Assembly: GCA_900313005.1 (NCBI GenBank)
Contig: ONZJ01000002.1
Span: 2,310,996 to 2,374,995 of the forward strand
DNA from: Rhodobacteraceae bacterium EL129
GTDB taxonomy: Bacteria > Pseudomonadota > Alphaproteobacteria > Rhodobacterales > Rhodobacteraceae
DNA length: 64,000 nt
Direction: 5' to 3'
Both the position numbers and the translations under genes were made by a program. The stretch's first letter is position 1. Each line of letters starts with the position of its first letter. Below are positions 55,170 to 63,766 of the stretch, in pieces. The notes beneath the pieces are model-generated. The model was not told where the DNA came from. It saw only the letters and a program-made list of their open reading frames with translations, and made no database searches.

Positions 55170-55568
55170 TTACTGAACGGGTAGAAGCGTGCCCCTGAAC
55201 ACCTGTTTCCCACCCGTGGTCGGTTCAAAAATCATGTCGATGCTGTCATCGGTCAGGACCACATCCACGCATTCTTCATGCCCCGCCGCTTTGATGCCAG
55301 CGTCGGTTTTCACTGCATTGCGGGTGCATAGTCGCCCGCTCTTGGTGATGCGCCAGACGCCCCATCTTTCTTGACCAGGCTTACCGCTGCGAAGTGCGCC
55401 ATTTTCAAACCACTGCATTTTGGCACCTGGGCCTTGCGGTGTGCCGTCTTGGTCCACCAATTGAAAAGTAGCGGCTTTGTTCGCCAGATCTGCCTTGGTC
55501 ACCTGAGCAGCCCCCAAGGATGGGGCCAACACGGCAAACGCAATCATAGCACCTTGAGTTAATCGCAT
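55170..55568 (-). CDS. Small secreted protein of unknown function
   Basis: A 132-residue protein with a Sec signal (MRLTQGAMIAFAVLAPSLGAA). The ATG at 55568 follows AAGGT; the longer frame runs into the TTTGCAAA region and is not credible. The mature part contains Trp-rich FENGALRSGKPGQERWGVWR and two Cys that may form a disulfide. No named family recognised. It diverges from prpE. Confidence 0.75.
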   Translation of the reverse strand: MRLTQGAMIAFAVLAPSLGAAQVTKADLANKAATFQLVDQDGTPQGPGAKMQWFENGALRSGKPGQERWGVWRITKSGRLCTRNAVKTDAGIKAAGHEECVDVVLTDDSIDMIFEPTTGGKQVFRGTLLPVQ

Positions 55569-55637
55569 ATCAGACCTTGCTTCAGCGCAAGCACCATCCA
55601 CGAGATGCCGTTCGAAAGCAAGCCACGACGTCGTGGA

Positions 55638-55750
55638 GTTTGCAGTGTCGAATTTGCAGCTTTGCAAAGCAACTTCATTGAGGTGTTTCATTTAGCAAAT
55701 AAACGGGCTTTGCAAAAATTTGCACCTCAATTCTTACAGGATTTGCAAAT
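55638..55750. promoter_or_regulatory. TTTGCAAA array upstream of prpE
   Basis: Three exact TTTGCAAA copies (55661-55668, 55709-55716, 55742-55749) and several near copies (TTTGCAG, TTAGCAAA, TTTGCAC) lie within 113 bases. One pair is ten bases apart. The motif matches that described for the short-chain fatty acyl-CoA regulators PccR and RamB, which would suit a propionate gene. No such regulator is encoded in the window. Confidence 0.75.
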
Positions 55751-55842
55751 AACTGCGCCATTGTGCCCCACGTGAGCGCCAACAGTCTTGCCGCAGGGGC
55801 AGGCGATCCCGTAACACCGGAGCCAACAAGAGGAGACATGTG

Positions 55843-57732
55843 ATGGGATTTAAAGAGGTTTACGCCAGCTGGCAGGAGAACCCCGAAGCGTTCTGGATGC
55901 AAGCCGCTGAGGCGATTGACTGGGATGCCAAGCCGTCCAAAGCGCTGTTTGATGACAATGCCCCATTGTACGAGTGGTACAAGGACGCCCGCGTCAACAC
56001 CTGCTGGAATGCCGTAGATCGTCATGTGGCGGCTGGTCGTGGAGATCAGACGGCCATCATCTATGACAGCCCCATCACAGGCGTGAAGGATCAGATCACC
56101 TACGCCGAATTGCAAACCCGTGTGGCTTCTCTCGCCGGGGCTTTGCGCGCCAAGGGGATCGAAAAAGGCGACCGCGTAATCATCTACATGCCAATGGTCC
56201 CGCAAGCGATTGAGGCCATGCTGGCCTGCGCCCGTCTGGGGGCAATCCATTCGGTTGTCTTCGGCGGTTTCGCGGCCAATGAACTGGCCGTGCGGATTGA
56301 CGATGCTACGCCGAAGGCCATCATCGCCGCCTCTTGCGGGTTGGAGCCGGGCCGCGTGGTGGAATATAAACCTCTGCTGGACGGCGCGGTCGAGCTTTCA
56401 AAACACAAGCCTGACTTCTGCATGGTATTGCAGCGCGAACAGCACCCCGTTGAGTTGGACAATGATTTCTATGTTGACTGGCACGAGAGCCAGAACGGCG
56501 TGGACCCTGCCGAATGTGTCCCGGTTGAGGGTGATCACCCCGCTTACATCTTGTATACATCTGGCACCACGGGTGCACCCAAAGGTGTTGTACGCCCCAC
56601 GGCGGGGCATCTGGTGGCGCTGAACTGGACGATGAAGAACATCTACAACGTCGATCCAGGCGATGTGTTCTGGGCGGCATCCGATGTGGGCTGGGTCGTG
56701 GGTCATAGCTATATCTGCTACGCCCCGCTGATCCACGGCAACACCACAATTGTGTTTGAGGGCAAACCGGTCGGCACGCCCGATGCCGGCACCTTCTGGC
56801 GGGTCATCTCCGAACATAACGTGCGCTGTTTCTTCACCGCCCCCACAGCCTTCCGCGCCATCAAACGCGAAGATCCCAAGGGGGAGTTGATCAAGGACTA
56901 TGATATCTCTTGCTTGCGTGGCCTCTACCTGGCCGGTGAACGCGCCGACCCCGACACCATCCACTGGGCGCAGGACGTCATGGGTGTGCCTGTCTACGAT
57001 CACTGGTGGCAGACCGAAACCGGCTACACCATCGTCGGCAACCCTGCCGGGATCGAGGCCTTGCCCGTCAAGATCGGTTCACCCACCGTGCCGATGCCCG
57101 GCTATGACGTTCAGATCCTTGATGAGGCGGGCCATCCCATGGGCGCAAATGAGTTGGGTGCGATTGCCATCAAACTGCCCCTGCCCCCGGGCACCCTGCC
57201 GACGCTTTGGAATGCCGAAGAGCGGTTCAAGAAATCCTATCTCAACACCTTCCCCGGCTACTATGAGACCGGTGATGCGGGTATGATCGACGAGGATGGA
57301 TACCTCTATATCATGGCGCGCACGGACGACGTGATCAACGTGGCCGGGCACCGTCTGTCCACGGGCGGTATGGAAGAAGTTCTGGCCGCGCATCCTGATG
57401 TCGCGGAATGCGCCGTCATCGGCGTGACCGACCAGTTGAAAGGACAATTGCCTGTGGGCTTTCTGTGCATGAACTCTGGCGCCGGACGGGACGAAGCCGA
57501 AGTGGTCGCGGAGGTCGTCAAACTGGTGCGCGAGAAAATCGGCCCCGTGGCCGCGTTCAAACTGGCCGTCGTTGTGGACCGTCTGCCCAAAACCCGGTCA
57601 GGCAAAATCCTGCGCGGGACCATGGTCAGCATTGCAGATGGCAAGGACTACAAGATGCCTGCCACCATTGATGACCCTGCAATTCTGGGTGAAATCAAAA
57701 CAGCACTCCAATCCATCGGATATGCTGGCTGA
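55843..57732 (+). CDS. prpE: Propionyl-CoA synthetase
   Basis: A 629-residue acyl-adenylate-forming enzyme making propionyl-CoA from propionate, CoA and ATP. The AMP motif is YTSGTTGAPKG, FWAASDVGWVVGHSYICYAPL is characteristic of PrpE/Acs, and the acyl-transfer Lys is in KTRSGKILR. The ATG at 55843 follows AGGAG by seven bases; a GTG one codon earlier is possible. In marine roseobacters propionate often comes from DMSP or odd-chain acids. The upstream array of TTTGCAAA sites suggests control by acyl-CoA. Confidence 0.93.
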   Translation: MGFKEVYASWQENPEAFWMQAAEAIDWDAKPSKALFDDNAPLYEWYKDARVNTCWNAVDRHVAAGRGDQTAIIYDSPITGVKDQITYAELQTRVASLAGALRAKGIEKGDRVIIYMPMVPQAIEAMLACARLGAIHSVVFGGFAANELAVRIDDATPKAIIAASCGLEPGRVVEYKPLLDGAVELSKHKPDFCMVLQREQHPVELDNDFYVDWHESQNGVDPAECVPVEGDHPAYILYTSGTTGAPKGVVRPTAGHLVALNWTMKNIYNVDPGDVFWAASDVGWVVGHSYICYAPLIHGNTTIVFEGKPVGTPDAGTFWRVISEHNVRCFFTAPTAFRAIKREDPKGELIKDYDISCLRGLYLAGERADPDTIHWAQDVMGVPVYDHWWQTETGYTIVGNPAGIEALPVKIGSPTVPMPGYDVQILDEAGHPMGANELGAIAIKLPLPPGTLPTLWNAEERFKKSYLNTFPGYYETGDAGMIDEDGYLYIMARTDDVINVAGHRLSTGGMEEVLAAHPDVAECAVIGVTDQLKGQLPVGFLCMNSGAGRDEAEVVAEVVKLVREKIGPVAAFKLAVVVDRLPKTRSGKILRGTMVSIADGKDYKMPATIDDPAILGEIKTALQSIGYAG

Positions 57733-57741
57733 ACCAATCAA

Positions 57742-57759
57742 GGCCCCTCTTAGGGGGCC
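57742..57759. terminator. Hairpin between prpE and small secreted protein
   Basis: GGCCCC (57742-57747) pairs with GGGGCC (57754-57759). It lies ten bases after the prpE stop and overlaps the stop region of the convergent small gene, so it may serve both strands. No T-run. Confidence 0.5.
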
Positions 57760-57950
57760 CTGAAGACCATCGACATCGCCTCGATCCCGCGGCGCGCGAT
57801 CGACGATACGACTTCGGCGCTTTCAAAGACCATCACCTGCACCAGGCTGAGCAGCGGGTTTGCGGCAGTCGCCGCTTCACTTGAAACAGTTGTCCCTACT
57901 GCGATCAGGGCCGCCAGAACGGTGGCACGAAGGGTGTTGTTGGCAGTCAT
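57750..57950 (-). CDS. Small secreted protein, 66 residues
   Basis: A short protein with a clear Sec signal (MTANNTLRATVLAALIAVG, cleavage near SSEA). GGAGAAAG stands before the ATG, supporting a real gene. The mature part is about 40 residues, hydrophobic with an amphipathic pattern. No family recognised. Convergent with prpE. Confidence 0.6.
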   Translation of the reverse strand: MTANNTLRATVLAALIAVGTTVSSEAATAANPLLSLVQVMVFESAEVVSSIARRGIEAMSMVFRAP

Positions 57951-58055
57951 CGGCTTTCTCCGATTGTGATGCGTTTATGATCACAGACTGTGCAGCACCT
58001 TGCCAGACACACAATAACACGTCTTTGTCATCGGATAACACCGGCGGGAAATGGC

Positions 58056-58593
58056 TCAGCAGGCCGCCACGTAGCCTAAATCACACGCCTTATCAAAATA
58101 GCGATCCGCCTTAGTGAAATTCTGCGGCACCCCATCGCCCATTTCATACATCAACCCCAGATTGGCACAGCCCGCTCCGCTGCCACCTTCACAGCCCTGC
58201 CTGTAGAATTTTGCAGCTTTTTGAGTGCTTTGCGCCACGCCTGTACCGGTGAAATGCATCCAGCCCAGATTGGCGCAGGCGCGGCTGTACCCCCTCTTGC
58301 AGCCTGTGACGACCAGTGGCTTCGCCTTGGCCACGTCCTTTTGAACACCGCGTCCGGTCAGATAGGCCATGCCCAAATCGCTGCATGAGATCGTGTTACC
58401 TAAGTTACAACCCTGCTAAACGAATGTGACCATCAAGGGCAAATCCCCTGCGGATTGTGCTTGACGGGTGCCATCCAGACAGGCCTCAGTGTCGCCCCCC
58501 CATGCAATCGGCCATGATTTTGGCATTCTGTGCCATCGCAGGGTGCGCGGCGAGGCCCACTAGTGTGGCGCAAATACTGAGAAAATAGTGCAT
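58056..58593 (-). pseudogene. Decayed Sel1-repeat secreted protein
   Basis: The reading frame begins at an ATG at 58593 with a signal-like N-terminus (MHYFLSICATLVGLAA...AMAQN). It then breaks at a run of seven G (58495-58501 on the plus strand as C): removing one base restores GDTEACLDG and the following frame. A TAG (58416-58418) interrupts that frame again just before QGCNLGNTISCSDLG. The remaining part carries Sel1 repeats (YLTGRGVQKD, MHFTGTGVAQS, YEMGDGVPQN) to a stop at 58056. Two independent lesions indicate a true pseudogene rather than one sequencing slip. Sel1 proteins are repeat scaffolds, often periplasmic. It follows nadK on the same strand. Confidence 0.78.
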
Positions 58594-58616
58594 CAGACCC
58601 TTCTTGCGCAGCCAAA

Positions 58617-59378
58617 TCACACAAATTGCTCGCGGATCAGGCGTTCTTCCAGTCCATGACCGGGGTCGAATAATATCCGATGTGACACTTCCGGGTGCGA
58701 AGACACTTCGACCCAGATCACATTCTCAACCCAGCGACTGTCGGCATCCGCATGGACCGGGCGTTTGTCAGGCTCGATCACATCAAACCGGACTTTCGCA
58801 GCCTTGGGCACCAACGCCCCGCGCCAACGCCGGGGCCTAAACGGGGCCACGGCGGTCAAGGCCAGCACATCCGACCCGATGGGTAAGATCGGCCCATGTG
58901 CCGAATAATTATAGGCCGTTGACCCCGCAGGCGTGGCCAACAGGGCGCCATCACAGACCAGCTCTTCCAGCCGCAACCGCCCGTCGATGGTGATCTTCAG
59001 CTTGGCCGCCTGCGCACCACCACGGCGCAAAGACACCTCATTGATTGCCAGGGCGCGATGTTTCGTCCCGTCCATCGTCTCGGCGGTCATTTGCAGGGGG
59101 TTGATCACCTCTTCCTCGGCAGCCGCCAGCCGCTCCATCAGATCGCTTTCACTGTATTCGTTCATCAGGAACCCGACCGTGCCGCGATTCATGCCATACA
59201 CCGGCGTGCTCAGGTCTTGCGTCCGGTTCAGCGTGTGCAGCATGAACCCGTCGCCGCCCAAGGCAACGATCACATCTGCCTTGTCCTCGTGCGTGTCGCC
59301 AAAGCGGGCAATCAACGCCCCCCGTGCGGTCTGGGCGACCGGCGCATCGCTGGCGCAGAAGGCAATCTTTCGGGCCAT
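58617..59378 (-). CDS. nadK: NAD kinase
   Basis: A 253-residue kinase making NADP from NAD and ATP. The GGDG motif is in VIVALGGDGFMLHTL, and the glycine-rich NAD region is in TPAGSTAYNYSAHGPILP. The ATG at 59378 follows GAGGA; the longer frame adds no family sequence. It is divergent from glyA. Confidence 0.93.
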   Translation of the reverse strand: MARKIAFCASDAPVAQTARGALIARFGDTHEDKADVIVALGGDGFMLHTLNRTQDLSTPVYGMNRGTVGFLMNEYSESDLMERLAAAEEEVINPLQMTAETMDGTKHRALAINEVSLRRGGAQAAKLKITIDGRLRLEELVCDGALLATPAGSTAYNYSAHGPILPIGSDVLALTAVAPFRPRRWRGALVPKAAKVRFDVIEPDKRPVHADADSRWVENVIWVEVSSHPEVSHRILFDPGHGLEERLIREQFV

Positions 59379-59503
59379 GACGGGGCGTCCTCGTTTCCAA
59401 TAGGCGGCTTTCTGCTCTGATCGAACCACAAGTTGCTGCAACTGACCAGAGGTGACGGGACTTAGGCCGAAACTGTCGCATATTCGCCTTTACATAGGGC
59501 GGG

Positions 59504-59517
59504 TTTCCTATAGGAAA
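59504..59517. promoter_or_regulatory. Perfect palindrome upstream of glyA
   Basis: TTTCCTATAGGAAA is a 14-base perfect palindrome ending 37 bases before the glyA ATG, in the spacer shared with nadK. It looks like an operator or part of a promoter for one-carbon control; the regulator is unknown. Confidence 0.5.
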
Positions 59518-59553
59518 TCTGCCAACCGTCACCCTTAATGGAGCACCGCACCC

Positions 59554-60837
59554 ATGTCTGATTCCGGTTTCTTCACTGAATCCCTCGCCTCGCGCGACCC
59601 TGAACTGCAAAAAGCCATCACCCAGGAACTGGGCCGTCAACGCGACGAGATCGAGCTGATCGCCTCGGAAAACATCGTCTCGGCCGCCGTGATGGAGGCC
59701 CAAGGCTCGGTCATGACCAACAAGTATGCCGAAGGCTATCCCGGCCGTCGGTACTATGGCGGATGCCAATATGTGGACGTGGCGGAAAACCTCGCCATCG
59801 ACCGCGCCAAGCAGCTGTTTGGTTGTGAGTTTGCCAACGTACAGCCCAATTCGGGGTCACAGGCCAACCAGGGTGTGTTTCAGGCCCTGCTACAACCCGG
59901 TGACACCATTCTGGGCATGAACCTCGCCTCAGGCGGCCACTTGACGCACGGTGCGGCCCCCAACCAGTCGGGCAAGTGGTTTAACGCTGTGCAATACGGT
60001 GTGCGCCAGCAGGACAACCTGATCGACTATGACCAGATCCAGGACCTGGCAACCGAGCACAAACCCAAGATGATCATCGCAGGTGGGTCTGCCATTCCAC
60101 GCGTCATCGACTTTGCCAAAATGCGCGAAATTGCCGACAGCGTGGGGGCTTACCTGCACGTAGACATGGCGCACTTTGCCGGTCTGGTTGCGGCAGGCGA
60201 GCACCCCTCGCCCTTCCCGCATGCCCATGTGGCCACCACCACCACCCACAAAACCCTGCGTGGTCCGCGTGGCGGCATGATCGTCACCAACGACGAAGCC
60301 ATTGCAAAGAAAGTGAATTCTGCGATCTTCCCTGGCATCCAGGGTGGCCCGCTGATGCATGTGATCGCCGCCAAGGCCGTGGCCTTTGGTGAGGCTCTGC
60401 ACCCCGAGTTCAAAACCTACATGCGCCAGGTTCGCGCCAATGCCGACGCGCTGGCCGATCAGTTGATCAAGGGTGGGCTGGACATCGTCACCGGCGGCAC
60501 CGACACCCATGTGATGCTGGTGGATCTGCGCCCCAAGAAGGTGACAGGCAACATCACCGACGCAGCCTTGGGTCGTGCACATATCACCACCAACAAAAAC
60601 GGTATTCCATTTGATCCGGAAAAACCCACTGTAACCAGTGGCATACGTCTGGGCACCCCTGCTGGCACCACCCGTGGTTTTGGCGAAGCCGAGTTCCGCC
60701 AGATCGCGGACTGGATTGTCGAAGTGGTGGATGGTTTGGCCGCCAATGGCCCCGATGGCAACGACGCGGTTGAGGCCAAGGTGCGTGGTGAAGTGGCCGA
60801 AATGTGCGCGCGCTTCCCGCTGTATCCCAACCACTGA
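59554..60837 (+). CDS. glyA: Serine hydroxymethyltransferase
   Basis: A 427-residue PLP enzyme interconverting serine and glycine with tetrahydrofolate. The PLP Lys is in [16 protein letters not shown], and the tetrahydrofolate-site residues lie in the usual N-terminal [16 protein letters not shown] precedes the ATG. It ends 15 bases before a strong terminator. It supplies one-carbon units and could connect to the GcvT-type oxidase at 25811 in metabolism. Confidence 0.96.
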   Translation: MSDSGFFTESLASRDPELQKAITQELGRQRDEIELIASENIVSAAVMEAQGSVMTNKYAEGYPGRRYYGGCQYVDVAENLAIDRAKQLFGCEFANVQPNSGSQANQGVFQALLQPGDTILGMNLASGGHLTHGAAPNQSGKWFNAVQYGVRQQDNLIDYDQIQDLATEHKPKMIIAGGSAIPRVIDFAKMREIADSVGAYLHVDMAHFAGLVAAGEHPSPFPHAHVATTTTHKTLRGPRGGMIVTNDEAIAKKVNSAIFPGIQGGPLMHVIAAKAVAFGEALHPEFKTYMRQVRANADALADQLIKGGLDIVTGGTDTHVMLVDLRPKKVTGNITDAALGRAHITTNKNGIPFDPEKPTVTSGIRLGTPAGTTRGFGEAEFRQIADWIVEVVDGLAANGPDGNDAVEAKVRGEVAEMCARFPLYPNH

Positions 60838-60852
60838 TCTCAATCAGGTATG

Positions 60853-60886
60853 CCCCGCGCGACACATATGTTGCGCGGGGTTTTTT
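60853..60886 (+). terminator. Intrinsic terminator of glyA
   Basis: CCCCGCGC (60853-60860) pairs with GCGCGGGG (60873-60880), followed by six T. A classic rho-independent terminator. Confidence 0.93.
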
Positions 60887-60900
60887 ATTATTTCAGTGGC

Positions 60901-61278
60901 TTAGCCGATAAATCCACGCCACATCAACAGCGTGATCAGCGCACACCCAATCACAATCAAATTGAACGCCTGCCCGCCCAGCCAGCTGAGCAATTTACCC
61001 TTGCGACGATCCTTGGGATTGATGCCCGAAAGGTGGTTTGCGATGCTCTCAACCGCCTTGTTCACACGTGTATAATCGATGCTTGCAGCCAGCTTGGGAT
61101 GCTGCGTAAGCTGCTGTGCTGAAACGATAATCTGGCCTTCACGGTGGAGCGATTTTGGCAGCAAACGCCCGGCGTTTTTCAGACGGGCTTCAAGCGTCTT
61201 GCCGCGCAGGCCGTATTTGGCGCGCAGTTGATCTTTCAGCATCTCTGCCTTCAGGTTTAAATCTTTCGGATCAATCAC
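60901..61278 (-). CDS. Conserved protein with C-terminal membrane anchor, function unknown
   Basis: A 125-residue protein starting at GTG with GGGGGAC upstream. The N-terminal 90 residues are basic and helical (LKAEMLKDQLRAKYGLRGKTLEARLKNAGR), and the last 25 form one membrane helix. It looks like a tail-anchored cytoplasmic protein. No named family recognised; probably a lineage-conserved protein. Confidence 0.75.
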   Translation of the reverse strand: MIDPKDLNLKAEMLKDQLRAKYGLRGKTLEARLKNAGRLLPKSLHREGQIIVSAQQLTQHPKLAASIDYTRVNKAVESIANHLSGINPKDRRKGKLLSWLGGQAFNLIVIGCALITLLMWRGFIG

Positions 61279-61368
61279 TTAGAAGTCCCCCGGAGGGCAA
61301 GATACCGCAGCTTACGATAAGGCTCAATAGCACTGGTCCCTTGCTCTTGTGCGGGTTAGATTGATCCC

Positions 61369-62127
61369 ATGCTCAACACCATCACACATGGCGAACCTAC
61401 TGATAAACCTGGTCTTTTGATCGTTCACGGTCTCTATGGCTCGGGCCGAAACTGGGGGGTGATCGCCAAAAGGTTAAGCGATGCCCGTCAGGTGGTGGCG
61501 GTCGACATGCGCAACCACGGGCACAGCGCGTGGGAGAACTCCCATACATATCATGACCTTGCAGGCGATCTGGCCGAGGTATTACGGGGATTCGATGCGC
61601 CGTTCGATGTGTTAGGACATTCGATGGGCGGCAAGGCCTCGATGGTGCTTGCGGTGACGGAACCGAGCCTTGTGAACCGCCTGATCGTAGCAGATATAGC
61701 GCCTGTCGCCTATACCCACACCCAGATGCAGTATATTGAGGCGATGAAGGCGGTGGATCTTACCCAAGTGGACAAGAGATCGGACGCCGAAAACCAGTTA
61801 AAATCGCTGGTGGATATCCCCGCGCTGGCCAGCTTTTTCACCCAATCGCTTGATGTGCCTGCGAAAAAATGGCGGTTGAATTTGGATGTTCTGGCGGCCG
61901 AGATGCCACATATCCTGTCGTTTCCTGAATTGGACGGAGCCTATGAGGGGGAGACATTGTTCCTGTCCGGGGCCGATTCCGATTATGTGCAGCGTGAGCA
62001 CCGCGCTGAAATCAAACGGCTTTTTGCGAATGCAGGGTATTTGAGCATAAAAAATGCAGGGCATTGGCTGCACGCCGAGCAACCCCGCGCGTTTGAGCAG
62101 ACGTTAAGGGCGTGGCTGGACCGTTAA
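61369..62127 (+). CDS. Alpha/beta-fold hydrolase (YbfF-like esterase)
   Basis: A 252-residue hydrolase. The nucleophile elbow is GHSMGGKASM, the oxyanion region is LLIVHGLYGSGRNW, and the catalytic His is in NAGHWLHAEQP. The length and motifs match the YbfF-type acyl esterase group. The substrate is unknown. It ends immediately before a strong inverted repeat. Confidence 0.9.
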   Translation: MLNTITHGEPTDKPGLLIVHGLYGSGRNWGVIAKRLSDARQVVAVDMRNHGHSAWENSHTYHDLAGDLAEVLRGFDAPFDVLGHSMGGKASMVLAVTEPSLVNRLIVADIAPVAYTHTQMQYIEAMKAVDLTQVDKRSDAENQLKSLVDIPALASFFTQSLDVPAKKWRLNLDVLAAEMPHILSFPELDGAYEGETLFLSGADSDYVQREHRAEIKRLFANAGYLSIKNAGHWLHAEQPRAFEQTLRAWLDR

Positions 62128-62170
62128 CCATTGGCAGACTGCCAATTCGACTCGAAATTCTGCCAATGGT
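62127..62170 (+). terminator. Inverted repeat downstream of hydrolase
   Basis: ACCATTGGCAGA (62127-62138) pairs perfectly with TCTGCCAATGGT (62159-62170). A second stem may form inside the 20-base loop. GTTGTTTGTC follows, a weak T-rich tail, so it probably terminates the hydrolase transcript. Confidence 0.75.
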
Positions 62171-62292
62171 GTTGTTTGTCTATCTCCCTACCCACAGCAT
62201 GTGACCTATCTGCCGATGGGTGGTGGAAAAAACGCCGCCCCCTACGAGATATAGTTGATCGGCGATTCCTGACCCTGTAGACGTGTCCTCAC

Positions 62293-62325
62293 AGGTGCAT
62301 AGACGCGGTATGTATTTTTCTGACG
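62293..62325 (+). repeat. Imperfect repeat, copy 1
   Basis: AGGTGC-AT-AGACGCGGT followed by a T-rich stretch and TTTCTGACG. A related copy lies at 62575-62609. Copy 1 is directly followed by a 12-base stem hairpin. Confidence 0.6.
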
Positions 62326-62328
62326 GCA

Positions 62329-62356
62329 GGACCCGGTGTTTTACAACGCCGGGTCC
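62329..62356. other. Stable hairpin in intergenic stretch
   Basis: GGACCCGGTGTT (62329-62340) pairs with AACGCCGGGTCC (62345-62356) with a single G-U pair and a very short loop, followed by TGTTTCGTTT. It may be a terminator of an unseen transcript or part of a small RNA. Confidence 0.6.
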
Positions 62357-62534
62357 TGTTTCGTTTGCGGAGGCCATTGGCAGCCCCTGGGGTGGCGACC
62401 CGACGGTATTTTCATCACGCTTTATCCCGGCAGCGTACATCCCCAGAACAATTGTCGCGCCCAACCGCACCATATCGTCACCCCAAGGGAGGGGCTGACG
62501 ATGGCCGGGGCGCTGCGCGCCTGTTAACCGGCTT

Positions 62535-62629
62535 GGGGATGTGTTGAAAATCTAGAATCAGAAAAGGCGTCAAAAGGTGCGCAGACGCGGTCTTTGCATT
62601 CTTCTGACGCCTTCCTGAAATACATCCCC
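62535..62629. other. Long nested hairpin containing repeat copy 2
   Basis: Three nested stems: GGGGATGT (62535) with ACATCCCC (62622), TCAG with CTGA, and AAGGCGTCA (62564) with TGACGCCTT (62605). The loop contains repeat copy 2. The structure suggests a small RNA or a recombination site. No known RNA family was recognised. Confidence 0.5.
62575..62609 (+). repeat. Imperfect repeat, copy 2
   Basis: AGGTGC-GC-AGACGCGGT then TTCTTCTGACG, matching copy 1 at 62293. It lies in the loop of a long hairpin. Confidence 0.6.
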
Positions 62630-62927
62630 CCGAAAGGTTCCGCATATCAAAGCCAATCCCGCGAACGAGAAGGGCCTGCTCGGGTATCCGAAAATACTCG
62701 GGCTGTCCGTTCACCCCGAAGGGTTTGGGACGCGTTGGCGTGATCCGAAAATCGCCACCAACCGCACGTGCACATCAGGATGCGACATTTTCGTTGCTCC
62801 GAAGAGCGCGGATACCGTCATACCCCCAGGGAAGTGGTTTATGAGGTCGTTAACCAGCAAGCTGGCCCCGGTTCCCCACCCCGGCCCCCCGGCCAGCGCG
62901 ACCTACCGTCTGATCTAGGATCGTCGT

Positions 62928-63110
62928 GTAGGTGGGTTCAGATTTGCTTGGTTTTTTGAGTCGGGCAAGGGAAAAATAGCGGAGGGGTGATATTTCTTGT
63001 GGATTAAACAGTTGATAAGGCTGGGGTTTTTTTGGGGATAAGTTGAGGAAAGTGTTTGAGGGTAAGGGGTTGGGTGGGGGGTAACTGGAGTGGTGGGCAG
63101 GTTTTCTCAA
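62928..63110. other. G/T-rich skewed segment with DnaA-box-like near matches
   Basis: The plus strand is strongly G and T rich. TGTGGATTA, GTTGATAAG and GGGATAAG resemble DnaA boxes with mismatches, and G-runs alternate with T-runs. It could be a replication or strand-opening element, or simply low-complexity DNA at a junction. No replication gene is nearby. Confidence 0.3.
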
Positions 63111-63226
63111 CCCAAGCTTGCTTTATCAGGAATGAGTTGGGCGCATTGCAATCTATGATTGTTGGAAATCTCTAGACTTAGTAGTTTGAGAATATAGAAT
63201 ACCAAATCTTGGAGGAGTAACTAGGA

Positions 63227-63766
63227 ATGATTAAATTCAAAATGATAAATGGACAGTCTTCGATTTCATTCGAAGGCAAGCTTGAAGATGCCGAGATACT
63301 GCTAGGCAAGTACTGGGTGAATTTATCGCAATCCGAAACAAATTCGACATCATCAAAGTCGAAGCAACGACCTGCGAAGACAAAGGCTAAGAAAAGTCCG
63401 GCACTTAAAGGTGCCGCTGCAATTTCGGCTGCAGGCGTCGAAATTAATGCACAAGAGCTTGCGAATAAAATTAAGTCTCACTCCATGTTTCCGCAAGTAA
63501 AGAAACAAATCCTCGATAAAAAAGGAGGGTTAGCACAGAAATGCAAGATGACAGCCTACTTCGCCGAAAGATCAATCACATCAGGGGATGTAAAAAGGTT
63601 GATGGACGAATTAAAAATTAAGTCTGGGCTTCCTGCTCTATCCATGGCCCTATCAAGGAATTCCTCCGATTTCCTCACTAACGGAGATAATCCGGTAAAG
63701 TACGAACTAACGGCGTCAGCGCTTGAACAATTTGAGAAGTGGCTTGCAAGCGATGACGATGGATAA
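63227..63766 (+). CDS. Unknown protein with C-terminal winged-helix-like domain (AT-rich module gene 1)
   Basis: A 179-residue protein. A GGAGGAG box lies about ten bases upstream of the ATG. Residues 1-35 form a small beta-rich start (IKFKMINGQSSISFEGKLED), followed by a Ser/Lys/Ala linker (36-70). The C-terminal part (from about 105) has a winged-helix-like pattern: YFAERSITSGDVKRLMDELK, then FLTNG and LTASALEQFEKWL. Codon use is AT-rich, unlike all genes to the left. No family was recognised. It overlaps the next gene by about 14 bases, so the two are one operon. A transferred defence or mobile-element gene is a guess. Confidence 0.75.
   Translation: MIKFKMINGQSSISFEGKLEDAEILLGKYWVNLSQSETNSTSSKSKQRPAKTKAKKSPALKGAAAISAAGVEINAQELANKIKSHSMFPQVKKQILDKKGGLAQKCKMTAYFAERSITSGDVKRLMDELKIKSGLPALSMALSRNSSDFLTNGDNPVKYELTASALEQFEKWLASDDDG

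Larger units (their letters stand above)
62171..63226. other. Long intergenic stretch at the island boundary
   Basis: More than 1 kb with no convincing gene: frames are short, without good ribosome sites or recognisable domains. It contains two copies of a repeat, two hairpins and a G/T-rich segment listed separately. It separates normal-GC housekeeping genes from an AT-rich module. Confidence 0.6.

Noticed and set aside
59929..60843. A 304-residue minus-strand frame.
   Set aside because: Antisense shadow of glyA, with the typical His/Gly-rich composition of such shadows.
62127..62170. A tRNA gene as the island attachment site.
   Set aside because: The sequence forms a simple hairpin; no cloverleaf or T-arm consensus was found here or elsewhere in the window.
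62850..63110. An 86-residue Pro-rich minus-strand frame.
   Set aside because: It arises from the G/T-skewed low-complexity DNA and lacks a ribosome site.
62928..63110. A chromosomal replication origin.
   Set aside because: Only degenerate DnaA-box words are present and none of the genes usually beside alphaproteobacterial origins (hemE, parAB, gidAB) is here; kept only as a low-interest note.
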